A stretch of 64,000 nucleotides of DNA from Schistocephalus solidus (GCA_017591395.1 WEDG01005155.1:118489-182488), one strand, 5' to 3'. Counted from the stretch's first letter, positions 11,906 to 23,545 are shown. Numbers and translations are program-made. The notes: generated by a model not told the origin, from the sequence alone.

Positions 11906-13656
11906 TTCGCTTTCCTGAATATGTTGGATTTTAAGCCACCACAATCTTTTTGGGAGATGAGGAAATCAAGTCTGCTGGTAGTTTTCTGGTAGTACGAAGC
12001 ATAAAACTAGTAAACCTACTCTTCCAGCGATCATGCCACCTTCTTTCCGAAGCCAGAAGTCCCGATTGCATTCCTCGCCGTTTGGTCCGCCATACACTCT
12101 TTTTCTGTACCAGTACGCAGGCGCAATCAGCAGGCAGCGTCATTACCTCGCGCGAATAAACAAAGGAAAGACAGCTTCCGTTGGTCGAGTAATCAGGTTC
12201 TCACACCTAAGCGGAAAAGCATGAGAGGTTGGGGGAGGGTGAGAAAAATAAGGGTTCACTTCTACCCACTCGGTGAAGCCGAGTCCGAATTTCCTGAAAC
12301 AGGATAAAATTGTCTAAATATTTGCCGAGAACGTTTAGGTGGCTTGACTTATGTTAGGAACTACAATGCAATGCACGCAAAGGTACGCTGCATGCTATTG
12401 GTCAATTTTTAATTGCATTACTGAACTGAAATGTGCATTTTTATGTAAAAAATAGTTCGGTTTCTCCATTAAGACAATTTTCAAGGTTTTTAGAAGCCGG
12501 TGTGTGGCTTGTCCTACATTTATCCATTTTAATTCACAATTGAGCGTTTTTGCTAAGGATAAACGCGCAAAACGCGTTGATATCTAAAAATCGATTTTTT
12601 AGGCTGTTGCAGTTAGGTCGCCGGGGTTGACCGGAAATTCCGTACTAAATTTTTGGTCATTTGGAACTTCGGAAGCAGGCAGGTTAATGCACTTGCTTGA
12701 AATCAGCAGGAACAACGTACTTTGGTCGTCAATTTTAATCGAAGCTGTTAGCCGCTGGTAATGCGCGATATGCAGTCACACTGCTGCGCACATTGCTACG
12801 CCACGCCCAGAAAGGAATGCACTTTATCTGCAGGATGTAGTAGAAATCTCGACTGGGTTATTACGGGTGCATTTTTCAATATCAGAAATATTTCATGGTG
12901 GAAATTTTATAGCAAGCAGTGACTAGAAGCCTGTAAAAATGATGAAAACGAGCAGCAATACAAACGTAGTACAACATTTGAACTTGTGAAGCCCTGAGAA
13001 CAGTTACTGGCCTACGGGAGTGTAGGTAAGGGGTGTAAGGATGTGCACATTTGTTTTTAGAACTCAAGCTGGTAAATATGCATGGGATACCGGATTACCC
13101 AAAAGCAGAGGCACAACAGATGCGGAAGACTACTCGTTGGGTGATTTTTAGTCACCAACGTCTGCAGAGTCATATTGACATTCATTGTCCTCCGTAGCGA
13201 AATTATTATTATTAGAACGGCTCGGTAAAGGTGACAAGTCATAAGCTGACGGAGTAAATGTCAACTTAAAAGGCAGGAAGTCAAAATCAATTTTGCAATT
13301 TTCTTGTCGTCTAACGGCACGGATGAAAATTAAACATAGAGGGCAATGCATGACCATGCATGCGCAAAACAGTATCAAAACAGACTTTTTTGACAGACTT
13401 TAAGACTCAGCTGATCTATTCGTAAAAACATCGTCACCTTGCACAACGAATGATCCTCATGGAGTCATAAATTCACTGTATTATCTTAAACAACTTTGTG
13501 GATAAGAGTTAGCCTATAATTCTGAGTTATCTTAGAAGATTTTCACATCTCTTAGTGCTCCGCTGCCTACACATACTATGTCAGTCTTTGTTTTATATTC
13601 AATAGTGTACTAATGGAGAGGTCTACGGATACAGGGCAAATTCCAACGAAAAGATA
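11906..13656. other. No recognisable gene
   Basis: AT-rich sequence with small overlapping frames on both strands (11931-12224, 12882-13378). None has a recognisable domain or a conserved neighbour. Confidence 0.55.
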
Positions 13657-14105
13657 TTAAAATCCGTGGCCGAAACAGGGCAATGGATAGCTAACCGCAA
13701 AATTTCAACCCCAAAAGCGTCCTTCGTTCATTTGCGAGGTTCACTTTATAGAGGCCGTCAAAAAAGTATCGATGTTAACGAGAAAACTCTCAAGAGTGCA
13801 GGATGCCTCTGAAGCTTGTTACGCATTAGCTGAGTGCACAACCACGCACTTGGCTTTGGCGTGTATCTTAATTCTCTGAAAAAAAGCCCTGTTCACTGAC
13901 CACGGTTTTGACCACAGTCCTATGGAGTGCCGCATGATTCTAGATGAAGAACTAAGCGGACGGTTATCGCTACCAGGCCATACACTAAAATGGTTCTCCA
14001 TGCTTTGCGCGGGGCCAACATTAGCTTAGCCTATCCAAGATGGGGTCAAAATGGTAGAGTACAAAGTTGACGATGGTGGAGGGGTGAAAGGAGCAAAATG
14101 AGCAA
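13657..14105 (+). repeat. Left arm of a long imperfect inverted repeat
   Basis: This arm matches the reverse complement of 15538-15991 along its full length. Shared words include AAAATCCGTGGCCGAAACAG at the outer end, GAGTGCAGGATGCCTCTGAA, AGTGCCGCATGATTCTAG, and GACGATGG-GGAG at the inner end. Identity looks above 80 percent with a few indels. No coding similarity was recognised. The outer boundaries are sharp, but I see no convincing target-site duplication. It could be a foldback-type DNA transposon with long terminal inverted repeats, or two independent insertions in opposite orientation. Confidence 0.85.
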
Positions 14106-14832
14106 TTGATGAGAGGTTCGAAATAGTTGTTCTTTAACGTGTAATGTTGTCAAAACTTTGTGGAGGCAGATCTTTTCAGACATTGGCGTAGTTCAGTCAG
14201 TAAGGAAAGCGACCCTTCATTTTTATGCCAGATAACGTTCTAAGTCTACCCTGTGGTAGCAGATCACGCAATTCACCTTTGGAGGTACAGCAATAGGGAG
14301 CAATCCAAAAAATTGGTATTCGGCGACTTGCTCAGGCGTACCAACCATAGAATATTAATGAAATAATACTTGGATTCATGTGTTGCAGCTTGATTGCAAA
14401 GACCTCGGGTCAAAACATGGGTCGGTTAGAGGAAGTCCTTATGTAATTTTATTATATTATGCTGATGGGGCTATCTTCAGCGATGTAGTCACATTTTTTT
14501 TCTGAACGGAGCGATACACAAGCCTCATTTTTGGATAGCGGCAATTTGTACCGTTTATTTCCAAATCGAGGGTAGTATGCTCCGAGGATTGTGCCTTTGG
14601 TTGGTAGGTTGGTGGTAGTTGATTAAAATGTTGCAGCTAAAACCCACTTTAAAATCAAATAAATTACTTTTAAGATATGGCAGTTTTCGCGAGGGCTGTT
14701 GCAACAATAAGTGGTTTCTGTTTTAGTCATCTTAGGCTACATTATCGTATGATGCTTCAATGGGTCACGGTCCCGCAGGCTTAGGCTCGCATCGTGTGTA
14801 CCTATAATAACAAGGTGTACTTAGGTAGGATG

Positions 14833-14985
14833 ACATTACTAGCAAAGAAAAGGGGGACTAGAAAAGCCACTTCTGGCTTATAAGTCCTCATCAGCCAGCC
14901 ATACACAGCCCCAGATGTTATGGCACCTGAGGCCCGACGGCAGGCGAGTTGATCAAGGAGGCCCTCGGTAGTGGTGACTGGAGTC
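14833..14985 (-). repeat. Diverged tRNA-SINE copy
   Basis: It contains a decayed form of the 305-bp unit: AGCAAAGAAAAGGGGGACTA, then CACTTCTGGCTTATAAG and CATCAGCCAGCCATA. The tRNA-like B-box region is reduced to a CCTGAGGCCCGACGG remnant. It lies in the spacer between the inverted-repeat arms. The minus-strand frame 14802-15035 is a translation of this repeat, not a gene. Confidence 0.7.
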
Positions 14986-15291
14986 TTAGCAGGATTTCGA
15001 GTGCTGATTGTGGGAATACTCCCTAGTTTGTACAAGATAACCCTTCACGTCATGAATTAAATTGCGGGATCAGTTACTGGTAAGTAAACCACAACTGGTG
15101 TCTGCTATCAGGCCTTTCGGACGCGTCCTTTACTTAATGACGAATAAATGAACTGTTCACGTGTCTGGAAACGGGTTTACTCGTCATATTTGCAGATGCT
15201 CAAGAAAATTACACGCAATGAACTATCCGTTCGATCCTATTGTCAACAAAAGTACCAAAAAGGCAAGCGATACTGTACAGGACGTTACTGC

Positions 15292-15412
15292 CATTATTTA
15301 TTATTTATTTATTATTTATTTATTTATTATTATTATTATTATTATTTATTATTTATTTATTTATTATTATTATTATTATTTATGATTTATTTATTTATTA
15401 TTGTCATTATTC
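15292..15412. repeat. TTA/TTTA microsatellite
   Basis: About 120 bp of mixed TTATTTAT and TTATTATTA repeats. It lies between the two inverted-repeat arms and generates the Tyr/Leu/Ile-rich open frames at 15148-15459. Confidence 0.95.
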
Positions 15413-15477
15413 AGCCATACCTAATCTCAGGTTTTGTAAATCCTAAAGGTCGACTCTGAGACGTGTTGTTTAGATTT

Positions 15478-15535
15478 TAGATGCTCCAACCATTGAGCCG
15501 CAGGCTGGTTGTCCTACCGGTTGTCTCGTCAGCGG
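15478..15535 (-). repeat. tRNA-SINE fragment (A-box half)
   Basis: ATGCTCCAACCATTGAGCC followed by GCAGGCTGGTTG and CCGGTTGT matches the A-box side of the 305-bp unit, in which GCTCTACCATTGAGCCACGG is followed by GCTCGTTG and CGGTTG. Only the 5' half of the pseudo-tRNA is present. Confidence 0.6.
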
Positions 15536-15537
15536 CT

Positions 15538-15991
15538 AACTTTCTCCTTTTTCGCTCCTCCGCCATCGTCACCTTTGTAATATCCCATCTTGACCCCATC
15601 TTGGATAGGCTAAGCTAATGTTGACACCACGCTAAAGCACGGAAAAAACATTTTAGTGTATGGCCTGGTAGCGATAGCCATCCGCTTAGTTCTACACCTA
15701 GAATCATGCGGCACTCCGTAGGACTGTGGTTAAAACCGTGGTCAGTGAACAGAGCTTTTTTCAGATAATTTAGATACGCTCCAAAGCCAAGTGCGCGGTT
15801 GTGCACTCAGCTAATGCGTAACAAGCTTCAGAGGCATCCTGCACTCTTGAGAGTTTTTTCGTTAACGTCGATACTTGTTTGGCGGTCTCTGTAACGGTCG
15901 CATTGTATTCTTCGCAAACGAACGAAAAACTGTCTTTGGGTTGGGGTTTTGCGGGTAGCTATCCACCGTTCTGTTTCGGCCACGGATTTTA
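15538..15991 (-). repeat. Right arm of the long imperfect inverted repeat
   Basis: Reverse complement of 13657-14105. The outer end CGGCCACGGATTTTA is the mirror of the left arm's outer end. The two arms enclose about 1.43 kb holding a SINE copy, a TTA microsatellite and a SINE half. A Tyr/Ile-poor open frame at 15615-15806 is a by-product. Confidence 0.85.
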
Positions 15992-17119
15992 CTAACTTTT
16001 TTTGGGATCTGTTGCCCTGTATACTAAGACCTCCTCTTTCGTTTTCTATTGAATATGAAGTGTCAACATGGTTAGCTATTAATAAAACAAAGACTGAATT
16101 AGTATGCGTAGGCAGCGGAGTACTAAGAGATGTAAAAAATCTTCAACGATAACTCCGAATTATACGCTAACTCTTATTGCCAACGATGTTTAGTAGAATA
16201 GTGGGAATTTTGCAGTAAACATTGGTGATTTTTCGATGAGAAATGATGGATCTATGATGGGTTTTTCGTTAAATTTTAGACTAATTAGTATATGTAATCT
16301 CTCTGGTAGGATAGAAACGCATAAATTATGATCAAGTTGGCCCGTCAAATTTTCGTGATTCACTAAGATCTTGCTTTTTAATGGAATTTCGAAAAATCAC
16401 TGGAGAACTTGCATAAACTGCGATTCTATCTCTTTCACCGACATCTGTTAGTAGTAATATTTCAAATAGAAACGACGGTTCTATTTTACCGCTGATCTTC
16501 ATAGGAGGTATTTTAGAACTGAATGCAATTTGGAATTTGAAGTTGCGATAAGTTTTCTGAATGCCCTTCTGAATACGGACAAGCATACTATCTAACCTTC
16601 TAGCATGTGAACCAGAATTTCCATAGCGAGTGGATATTTTAAATTGTTTGTTATCTTCTGTCTAGTTGTGAATGAATTTAGATTGATAACTGTCATCGTG
16701 AATAAATTTACAACTGACTACATGCATGACCCGTCATTGAACATTAATTTGCTGAAATGTATTAACGTTATTATGAATTAGAATACTGCAATTGATTTTT
16801 TTGCCATTCCTCCAATTTCAGATGTGATATGTCAAGAGCGCTGTAAGAACGTGCCTTGTATTTTCTGTGCATGAACTTGGGTACACATGGTTTTGTCTTT
16901 TTATAAAACTTTAATATTCACAAATATTTCACTCTCCCCACCTTGGTCAATTAGCTCTGCTTGCTCTTTTACTTGGTATTGCTGCCCTCATGCTTGATCT
17001 AACTGACGTCGAGGTCTGCACTGCCTCTCATGTGGCCATCTGCAACGCTTGATCTGCAGAGGTTAGTTCACTTTTCCCTCCGGCGTCGGAGACAGAATGT
17101 AGGTGGTCAAAGAACAACC
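15992..17119. other. No recognisable gene
   Basis: AT-rich DNA without a supported gene. A short stretch near 16060-16110 encodes WLAINKTKTEL, loosely like a reverse-transcriptase segment downstream of the catalytic box, but it is too short to call. Confidence 0.5.
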
Positions 17120-17345
17120 TGATGAATACTGCCGGAAAAGCAAGGGAGACTAAATGGCCATTTCTGGCTTATTAGCCGTCGTCACCTAGTCATGTCCAAG
17201 CCCAGATGGTGCACCGTCCGAGGATCGAACCCGCGACCTGTTGATCTGAAGTGCAACGCTCTAACCATTGAGCCAAGTGCTCGTTATCTTGCCGGTTTAG
17301 ATCCGGAATATTGACTTGCATTCGTTGATGAACGCTCACCGATCG
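17120..17345 (-). repeat. tRNA-derived SINE, dispersed copy
   Basis: It aligns with the 305-bp tandem unit: AAGCAAGGGAGACTAAATGG, GCCATTTCTGGCTTATTAGC, then a pseudo-tRNA on the minus strand (about 17213-17283). The minus strand carries a TGGCTCAATGGTTAGAGC D-arm/A-box and a GGTTCGATCCT B-box. The anticodon-loop equivalent would read CTTCAGA. The acceptor stem does not pair properly, so this is not a functional tRNA gene. The sequence beyond, near 17320-17345, retains CGCTCACCGATCG from the unit body. Translated, it gives the AQWLER...QQVAGS-type peptide typical of tRNA regions. Confidence 0.85.
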
Positions 17346-17439
17346 CCATGTCCTAAAAGGATTGCATTCATCCAGATTTAAAGCTGAATTCTTCTTCGTC
17401 GACGCCCCTGGTGGGCAGCTGCACCGGGCAGCAATACCA

Positions 17440-17700
17440 AACGTGTGAGGTGCACCATCGGGAACGTACCCCAAGCGCCTCGGTCGTCTAGCTCGAATGG
17501 CCTGAGACAGCCTCACTATGTTATCACAGCGACTGTGCACAGTCTCAGTCAAAACAATGCCACCATACTTCCTAAACAGGATGGTTGTCAGGCAACAGTT
17601 GTCAGACCTCACCAGTGTTCGCTGGTCTTCCACGCGCCTGGACCCTGCTTTTCCCAACCCTCGAACGGCATCATTCCGGAGTGGCGTCTCGACGCGTGTC
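17440..17700 (-). pseudogene. LINE family 2 reverse-transcriptase C-terminal fragment
   Basis: The minus-strand frame contains RRVEDQRTLVRSDNCCLTTI followed by RCDNIVRLSQAIRARRPRR, LGYVPDGAPH and IAAR. This corresponds to the RVEDERRLEAFDHHCLRTI and SQAIQKRRLRWFGH blocks of the relic at 2055-2860. It is therefore the same LINE family, inverted and shorter. The conserved Trp-Phe-Gly of the 'RWFGH' motif has become Arg-Leu-Gly. The SINE copy at 17120-17345 lies just downstream in the same orientation. Confidence 0.75.
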
Positions 17701-19624
17701 ATAATCTCCCTGATATCTGTCTTATATCTTTAAAAGCTGATATGCAACCGGCATTGAAAAATCGATTTTGTAGTGGTTTGGGCAGGTAAAACATGATGTG
17801 TTTGTTTCGTAGTCATGCCTGTCATAAGTCTGAGGAGGTAGGGGTTGAGCTGAAATGTAACTGTTTTCAACAGAAAGACCTGTCATTCGTCTACGTGCAC
17901 TGGAAACGTTGGCCGTTTTTTTGAAACTTCCTGTTCCTCTAACTGTTACTGCAAATGAAAGCTGTATCTTCAAAGAAATGGTCCCGATAGCCACTTCTTA
18001 TTAGGAACCCCTTAAACAGTGGCAGCTGTGAGCCGTGGTAAAATTCCATCTTCAATCGAATTCACGTCGATCGGCATAAGTTAAAGGTGTCCAGCTGCTG
18101 GCGAGGGGCGAGAGTGAGTCTCATGGCAGAACGGGACTAGTTAATTCCCTAAACGATCAGTGAGCTTTCATCAAACAAGGTCCACTTTTTTGCTACCTCC
18201 CAGGTGACCGAGTAACGGTCTTTATCTTTTATTACAACAGTGGATGCGCAATATGAAAACTACGAAGAACACCCAAGCCAGGATTGTGATAACATCACAG
18301 AGTCGTAGTCAGTTAGCATATCAGCGTGTGTGAAGCTATCGGAGCGCAGAAAAGCGTGGGGAAGGAGGAGCGATCTCATAGAGCAGTTAAAAAGCAAACA
18401 CTTGACCCTCTGGTTCACACAGCCAAATTGTCCTCTTTCTGGCATAGTCGAGCTCTCTAAGTAGCGAGGCCACATGTCTGTTTATGCGCAAGGGGTACCC
18501 TAAGCAACCCCCTCCGCCCATCATGGATTCAGAGTGTAGCCGCCGTTCAGCGAGCGCCATGGGACGGAACTTCTCGATATTACATCACTGGGCAAGAGGA
18601 GAAGATAGACGAAGTTGAAAGGCAAGTTTATTCTATACGGAAGAAATATGGAAGAGGTGAGAAAGACCGCATAGTAAACAAATACACCATCGATCGACAT
18701 TTGGGTGTGGGTGTCGAGAGTGAGAGATGAATGGTTCAGATAATTTAGAGCCAGACTGTAGGCCGCCATCGTTTGCTGGTGGGAAGGACAAGAATACGCG
18801 GATATGCTAGCACAGAAGCTCCGCATGTGAAAACAGAGGACCTATATGAGCTAACGCTCAGACTCTCTACAAGCATCGATAGCCATCACCATAGAGCATT
18901 CGCATGAGTGGCAACTGTTTACAGGTTTCCTCTAACCGGACAGTCTCGGTACTTCGATACCTGGGATTTCAATAGACCGGATTTTCTTCTAGTTAGGCTT
19001 GCACACAAAACACATGCAAACTGACCGCTCGCGGACATGAACTGGGTGAAACTCACTAGACGTAATTTAGATTTTAAGAATAGCTCATCACCTTCCTGAT
19101 AATGGACAGCTTGTGCCTTTAGTTAAAATTTTCCAGGTATTTCACACTCATAGGTTGGATAGGAACTGTAGTGGAGGACGCTCACCGATCGGCTACGGGA
19201 CTCGTCTTTTTCGGCATTTGAGGCTCAATCTAGAGCCCCGAAGACAATAGCATAGTGACTACGTGGAGTTGCATGCTGATTGAGAAAATTATGAACAGAA
19301 AATATCGTAGGGCATGATGATATGCTAATTATGTGTTATTTTACATCTTTATAAATTCATGTCTATTAGATCACCGAAAAAGGATGAAGGTGCCTATTGT
19401 GTGCTAAGTCCCGAGGAGGACCGCACTGCTCAACATGTTGGCATATATGAAATGCCATGATCAAGTAAAATCTTTGATCCCTTCTGAGCCTGTATGTTCT
19501 ATGAGCACGTGGCTGTGAGCAGGATCATTTCGTGAACTAGAAAATTTTGGACAGCTGATTCCTGGACATTACCGAACATTCATAGACATCTCCCACTTTC
19601 CCAGCGACAAATAATGTCACGAGA
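17701..19624. other. No recognisable gene
   Basis: No supported gene or repeat. Minus-strand frames at 17722-17994, 18260-18475 and 18521-18826 show no recognisable domain. Confidence 0.5.
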
Positions 19625-20125
19625 TTGATCTGCTGTTTAAAGAAATTTCTCATGAAGAACTACGGAAATGAATTTTTCCAAATTTTTGGCGAGTGCTGCT
19701 GTGTTTTAGCAGCGTCACAAAGGCCGTTAACAGCGTTCTTACACTTCTTGGATTTTGAGGTGCACGCAAATTATAGGCAACTATGCGGTGCCAGTAAAGG
19801 AAGACAAAAATCCACTGTTCCGATGGGGAATTATTATAGTCGCCCACCGGATCTGGTGTACTCGCGGGCAAGGCAACTACGTTGGAGAACATCTGAGACT
19901 ACTCATGACGTGGATGGTCGAACATGTAGGAGTAGTGAGGAGGAATGGCGCAAATTTTCATGTCGCGCTCATTCGGCAAAACCTGGTCATACTTTTAAAT
20001 TTGACAATGACAAAATGCTTATGAGAAGCAATCACTGCATGAGCGATGAGCAACTGGATAAATGTTTATCCGGCCGCAGTCAAATAATAAGCATGATGAC
20101 CTTCGCAAGCTACATTCGGCGCTGA
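19625..20125 (+). pseudogene. Penelope-like element: connector and GIY-YIG endonuclease relic
   Basis: Two overlapping plus-strand frames together give the PLE C-terminus. The first reads FLMKNYGNEFFQI near 19650 (connector region). The second (19755-20024) reads KEDKNPLFRWG, IIIVAHRIWC and GQGNYVGE, the GIY-YIG core with the usual Cys and YVGE residues. The first frame then resumes with HSAKPGHTFKFDNDKML, MSDEQLDKCLSG and SQIISMM, equivalent to the conserved 'GH-F-F-----IL' and 'E-LE-W' blocks. Frameshifts separate the blocks and the helix after YVGE is disrupted, so the copy is dead. No reverse transcriptase was recognised upstream. The wording is closest to the relic at 11180-11760, suggesting one family. 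Confidence 0.75.
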
Positions 20126-20990
20126 AACTTTGCTTGGGTAGAATAATTTAACCAAACTGGGAGGGTGAGGACGAAAACTGCCAACTGATCAAGGAATTGT
20201 TGGGTCATGTATCAACGCCAGTAAGAAAATTGTAGCAATTAACGAATGGGGTGTGTGCACCGCGGTGATTTCAGTGTTGCTGCTTCTGGTGGTTATGTTG
20301 TCACCTAAAAACTGCCTCTTATAAGTACTCCGTACTTAGACATCCATTGTCCGATTATAGATGAGTGAGAATACAAAACGTCAGGTCAAGCAAAATCATG
20401 TTCTGTTAATCAAATCTCATGCTTCTGAACTGCTTCCTGGAACTCACCTCTTTGCTTCTACTTATAACTAGGTCTCTTATCAAGTTTTCCTGTGGAACTT
20501 GATTATTTACCATACTGACAGCAAAGTTACAAGCTAAAAGTCTGGGAAATATAACAAGACAATGATACTTTTTAACAGCCCTGTTAATACGCCGAATTTA
20601 TGGTTTCTGACAGTAAGTACTGTTTGAGACAGCAGTTACAGTCAGTTCACGCAATCTGGGTCTCTTTGTGCAATTAAACATCCTCCAAAGCTGACATCTT
20701 ATTCAGTGTAAAGTACCAACCAACGCAAAACTTATTCCAACTCAACGGATAAAATCCTTTGAGAGGTCAGTAGCTCAGTTTTCTCAGTCCTCGGATCATT
20801 GTTTATGGCTGATTGTCCTCGGTGGTTCAGTTTATTGGAGCTGCAGGATACCTTGCTATGCCCAAAAACTCTACTTGTCGCAATTTCTAGAGCCTTGATG
20901 ATAAATAATTCCTTTGATGGATTTTCCTCTGGCTAGCATGTTAAGACCCATTCGTTCTGGTCAACGCAATCCCATTCCACGGGAAATTCT

Positions 20991-20992
<2 letters not shown>
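20126..20992. other. No recognisable gene
   Basis: No supported feature. This stretch separates the PLE relic from the first LINE block. Confidence 0.5.

Positions 20993-21029
<37 letters not shown>
20993..21029. repeat. GT dinucleotide microsatellite
   Basis: About 18 GT repeats, immediately at the left edge of the LINE-A upstream region. Shorter GT runs occur at equivalent internal positions (about 21954-21964, 27466-27484, 28523-28534), so the microsatellite appears to belong to the LINE upstream repeat. Confidence 0.95.
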
Positions 21030-22520
21030 GTGCCCCCTAAACGGGCCACGTGGTAGATGCGTTGGACCAACACGGGGGCCACATTAGGGCATGGCATGCG
21101 CTATTCGGGTTGCGCTCCCATAACAAATGCCGAACATAGAGGTGTGGTGGCACGCCTAGGGGTGGCTAGGACTAAGGGAACCCAGCCGCGCCAGCCACCT
21201 ACCTACGTCCTCTCCAACCTCCGGTCTTCTCGACTCTGTCTTGAGAGCGGGCTCAGGTGGGGGATGAGGAGAGAGTGCGGTAGATGCAGCGAAAGTCTAC
21301 TATCACTTTAAACTAAATCACGCGGAAGTCACCGTCCCTGCTACACCCTTCCATGGAGCATACGGTGGACATCGTCGGACTATGACGGTCAAACTGTCGT
21401 GTGTCGCCCATTACCACATCAGACAACTGACCGGCTTGGACAGCGGTTTGACTATGGGGGTAGGGGAGCGAATGATGTCGACAGCTCAATGCATGTTCCT
21501 CGCTATAAACAATCTGACGCGCTTGAAAGTATCGTGGTGCGCTAAAAGCCGTGGCTTGGAAGGTTGCCAACTGACGGGATAACTCGGACCGCGTGGTCAG
21601 CCCAATGTGTGTTTTTTGAGGAGTGGCTGACTGGCGGGATGAGAGTCAGGTTGCAATGGCTCCTTCTTAATGTGGCCTTTATGGCACTCCCACTCCGTGG
21701 GATCCGAGCCAGGTGTGGTGGCACGCCCAGGGGCGGCTCCGGTCGCGCCAGCCACCTGCGCCCTCTCCCATCTCCGGTCTTCTTGACTCTGTCTTGACAC
21801 CAGGCTCGGGTGGGAGAGGAAGAGAGAGTGCGGTAGCTGCAGCGCAAGGCTACTTTCACTTAAAACTAATTCACGCGCAAGTCACTGTCCCTGCTCCACC
21901 CTTCCAAGGAGCATACGGTGGACATCGTCGGACTACGACGGTCGAACTGTCATGTGTGTGTGTGTGCCCCCTAAACGGGTCACGTGGTAAATGCGTTGGA
22001 CCAACACGGGAGCCACATTAGGGCACGGCAGGCGTTATTCGAGTTGTGCTCCCAAAACAAATGCCGAACATGTGTGGGGTGTAGGGGTACTAGTTAAGGG
22101 CAGCACCACACAGCTTGCATTTGGTCGCTCCATTTGTCTCGTATAGGTGGTGAATGCTCCTGTGGCCGCCTCTAACTGGTACCCAACTCTCACCCGTGGC
22201 TCCTCAAAGTTGGGTTCTTCCCAGCGGCCACACCCCGGGCAACCGTCATGACCGGCAGGCTAAACCAGGTGAGGGTCTCCGGTGTTGTGTGTGCCTCCAC
22301 ACCCGGTATGTCTGAATCCGAACTTCCCACCTCCCCCCTCTCAAAAAATAATATGGTGGGGGCGACAGCAACCCCGTAGGCGGCCAAGACTAACTTGGGT
22401 CGTTCTCCCACTAAAACAAATCCATGACCCATAGTGGAGTTCGGCAGCCATCTGGGATGTCCGAGCAGCCCTTTTTAGGGATAGCACTGCTTGCCTCCTC
22501 GCGGAGGAAGGGGCTAGAAA
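21030..22520 (+). mobile_element. LINE-A upstream region with tandem subrepeats
   Basis: GC-rich non-coding DNA that precedes the LINE-A reading frame and is shared with LINE-B. It holds two copies of a subrepeat (GTGGTGGCACGCC at about 21141 and 21714, CTCCGGTCTTCT, then CGCTTTAAACTAA-type and GGAGCATACGGTGGACATCG words). Next comes a unique leader (about 22080-22520) with ATTTGGTCGCTCC and TTGCCTCCTCGCGGAGGAAG, a short hairpin. By position it would be the 5' UTR/promoter. Because the same block also follows LINE 3' ends elsewhere (26601-28980, 54111-54872, 60751-61640), it could instead be shared 3'/5' sequence of tandem copies. The many small open frames here are not genes. Confidence 0.75.
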
Positions 22521-23545
22521 ATGTGCCCTAAACAAATGCTGGGTATCACGTCTTCTGCAGCCGGCCGCGGCTCGCATATCGCAAAATACACGGTCGTAAA
22601 ACTCAAACAAACAACAATACCCCCGTCCCCATCCCCCTCGCCATACTCTCCAGACTGCGCGGGTGAGTCCACTCACACTAGCAGCCTGGAATGTTCGTTC
22701 CCTTTTAGACAATCTTAGGAGCAAACCGGCCGGAACGGAGGACGGCGCTAGTCGCTCGGGAACTGGCGCGCTACAAGGTGGACATTGCTGTTCTCAGCAA
22801 GACCCGATTCTCTGAGCAGGGTCAGCTGGAGGAGGTGGGTGCCGGCTACACCTTCTTCTGGAGCAGCCGGCCAAAGGCAGAGCGACGCGACGCTGGTGTT
22901 GCCTTTGCCATCCGTAACGACATCGTGGGACATCTGCCCTGTCTGCCGCAGGGTATCAATGATCGCCTGATGAGCCTCCGCCTGCCTATTCAGGAAGACA
23001 TGTTCGTCACCATCATCAGCGCCTACGCTCCCCCAATGACGAGCTCTGATGCGGTGAAGGACAAATTCTACGAGGACCTGCATGCCTTGTTGGCGACTGT
23101 GCCGAAAGAGGACAAGTGAATTGTCCTTGGTGACTTCAATGCCCGCGTCGGGACGGACCACGCTGCCTGGCAGGGAGTGCTGGGTCCCAACGGTCTCGGT
23201 AGCTGTAATGATAACGGCCTCCTTCTTCTGCGCACGTGTGCGGAACACCGTCTTCTGCTGACCAACACCTTCTTCCGCCTTCCGACGCGGGAGAAGGCCA
23301 CGTGGATGCACCCTCGGTCGCGGCGCTGGCAACTGCTGGACTATGTTCTCGGCTCGAGGCGAGATCGACCGGACGTGCTGGTAACCAAGGCGATTCGCGA
23401 TGCCGATGGTTGGACAGATCACCGCTTCGTCATCTCCCAGATGAGGCTCCGACTGCAACCCCGACGAAGGCCCCAAGGTAAGAGGCCGCCATGTAAGTTA
23501 AATACTCTTTTATTTAATTTGGCTGCTCACTGTTTTGATTTCAGC
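22521..23545 (+). pseudogene. LINE-A APE-type endonuclease domain
   Basis: An ATG at 22521 opens MCPKQMLGITSSAAGRG, the likely N-terminus because LINE-B carries the same peptide in one continuous frame. A frameshift near 22590-22620 then moves coding to the frame with [12 protein letters not shown] (metal-binding Asn). From 22778 the frame reads [15 protein letters not shown]: the catalytic Glu of the family's SETRF motif is Lys here. GDFNARVG (about 23130) and [11 protein letters not shown] (about 23412) keep the other APE residues. A TGA at 23117 interrupts it. The enzyme would nick target DNA to prime reverse transcription. The frame continues through a KLNTLLFNL linker into the reverse transcriptase, where an extra C near 23548-23550 breaks it. 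With the Glu-to-Lys change, the stop and two frameshifts, the domain is inactive. Confidence 0.9.

Noticed and set aside
15148..15459. Tyr/Leu-rich membrane-like small protein
   Set aside because: It is translation of the TTA/TTTA microsatellite.
15949..16152. Possible reverse-transcriptase scrap (WLAINKTKTEL)
   Set aside because: Only about 11 residues resemble the segment after the catalytic box, with no other block nearby.
19140..19215. Possible SINE tail (CGCTCACCGATCGGCTACGGG)
   Set aside because: Only one short word matches the unit. The surrounding sequence does not align.
22748..23476. 242-codon minus-strand frame
   Set aside because: It is the antisense shadow of the LINE-A endonuclease. 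The similar frames at 24509-25099 and 30898-31434 are shadows of the reverse transcriptase.
23493..23544. A 52-bp intron-like segment (CAT/GTAAGT ... GATTTCAG) between endonuclease and reverse transcriptase of LINE-A whose removal restores the frame
   Set aside because: In LINE-B and LINE-C the same segment is translated in frame ([17 protein letters not shown] and NTVLMNMPAHHLHFSN), so it is coding. The frame problem in LINE-A comes from one extra C just downstream. The splice-like words are coincidental.
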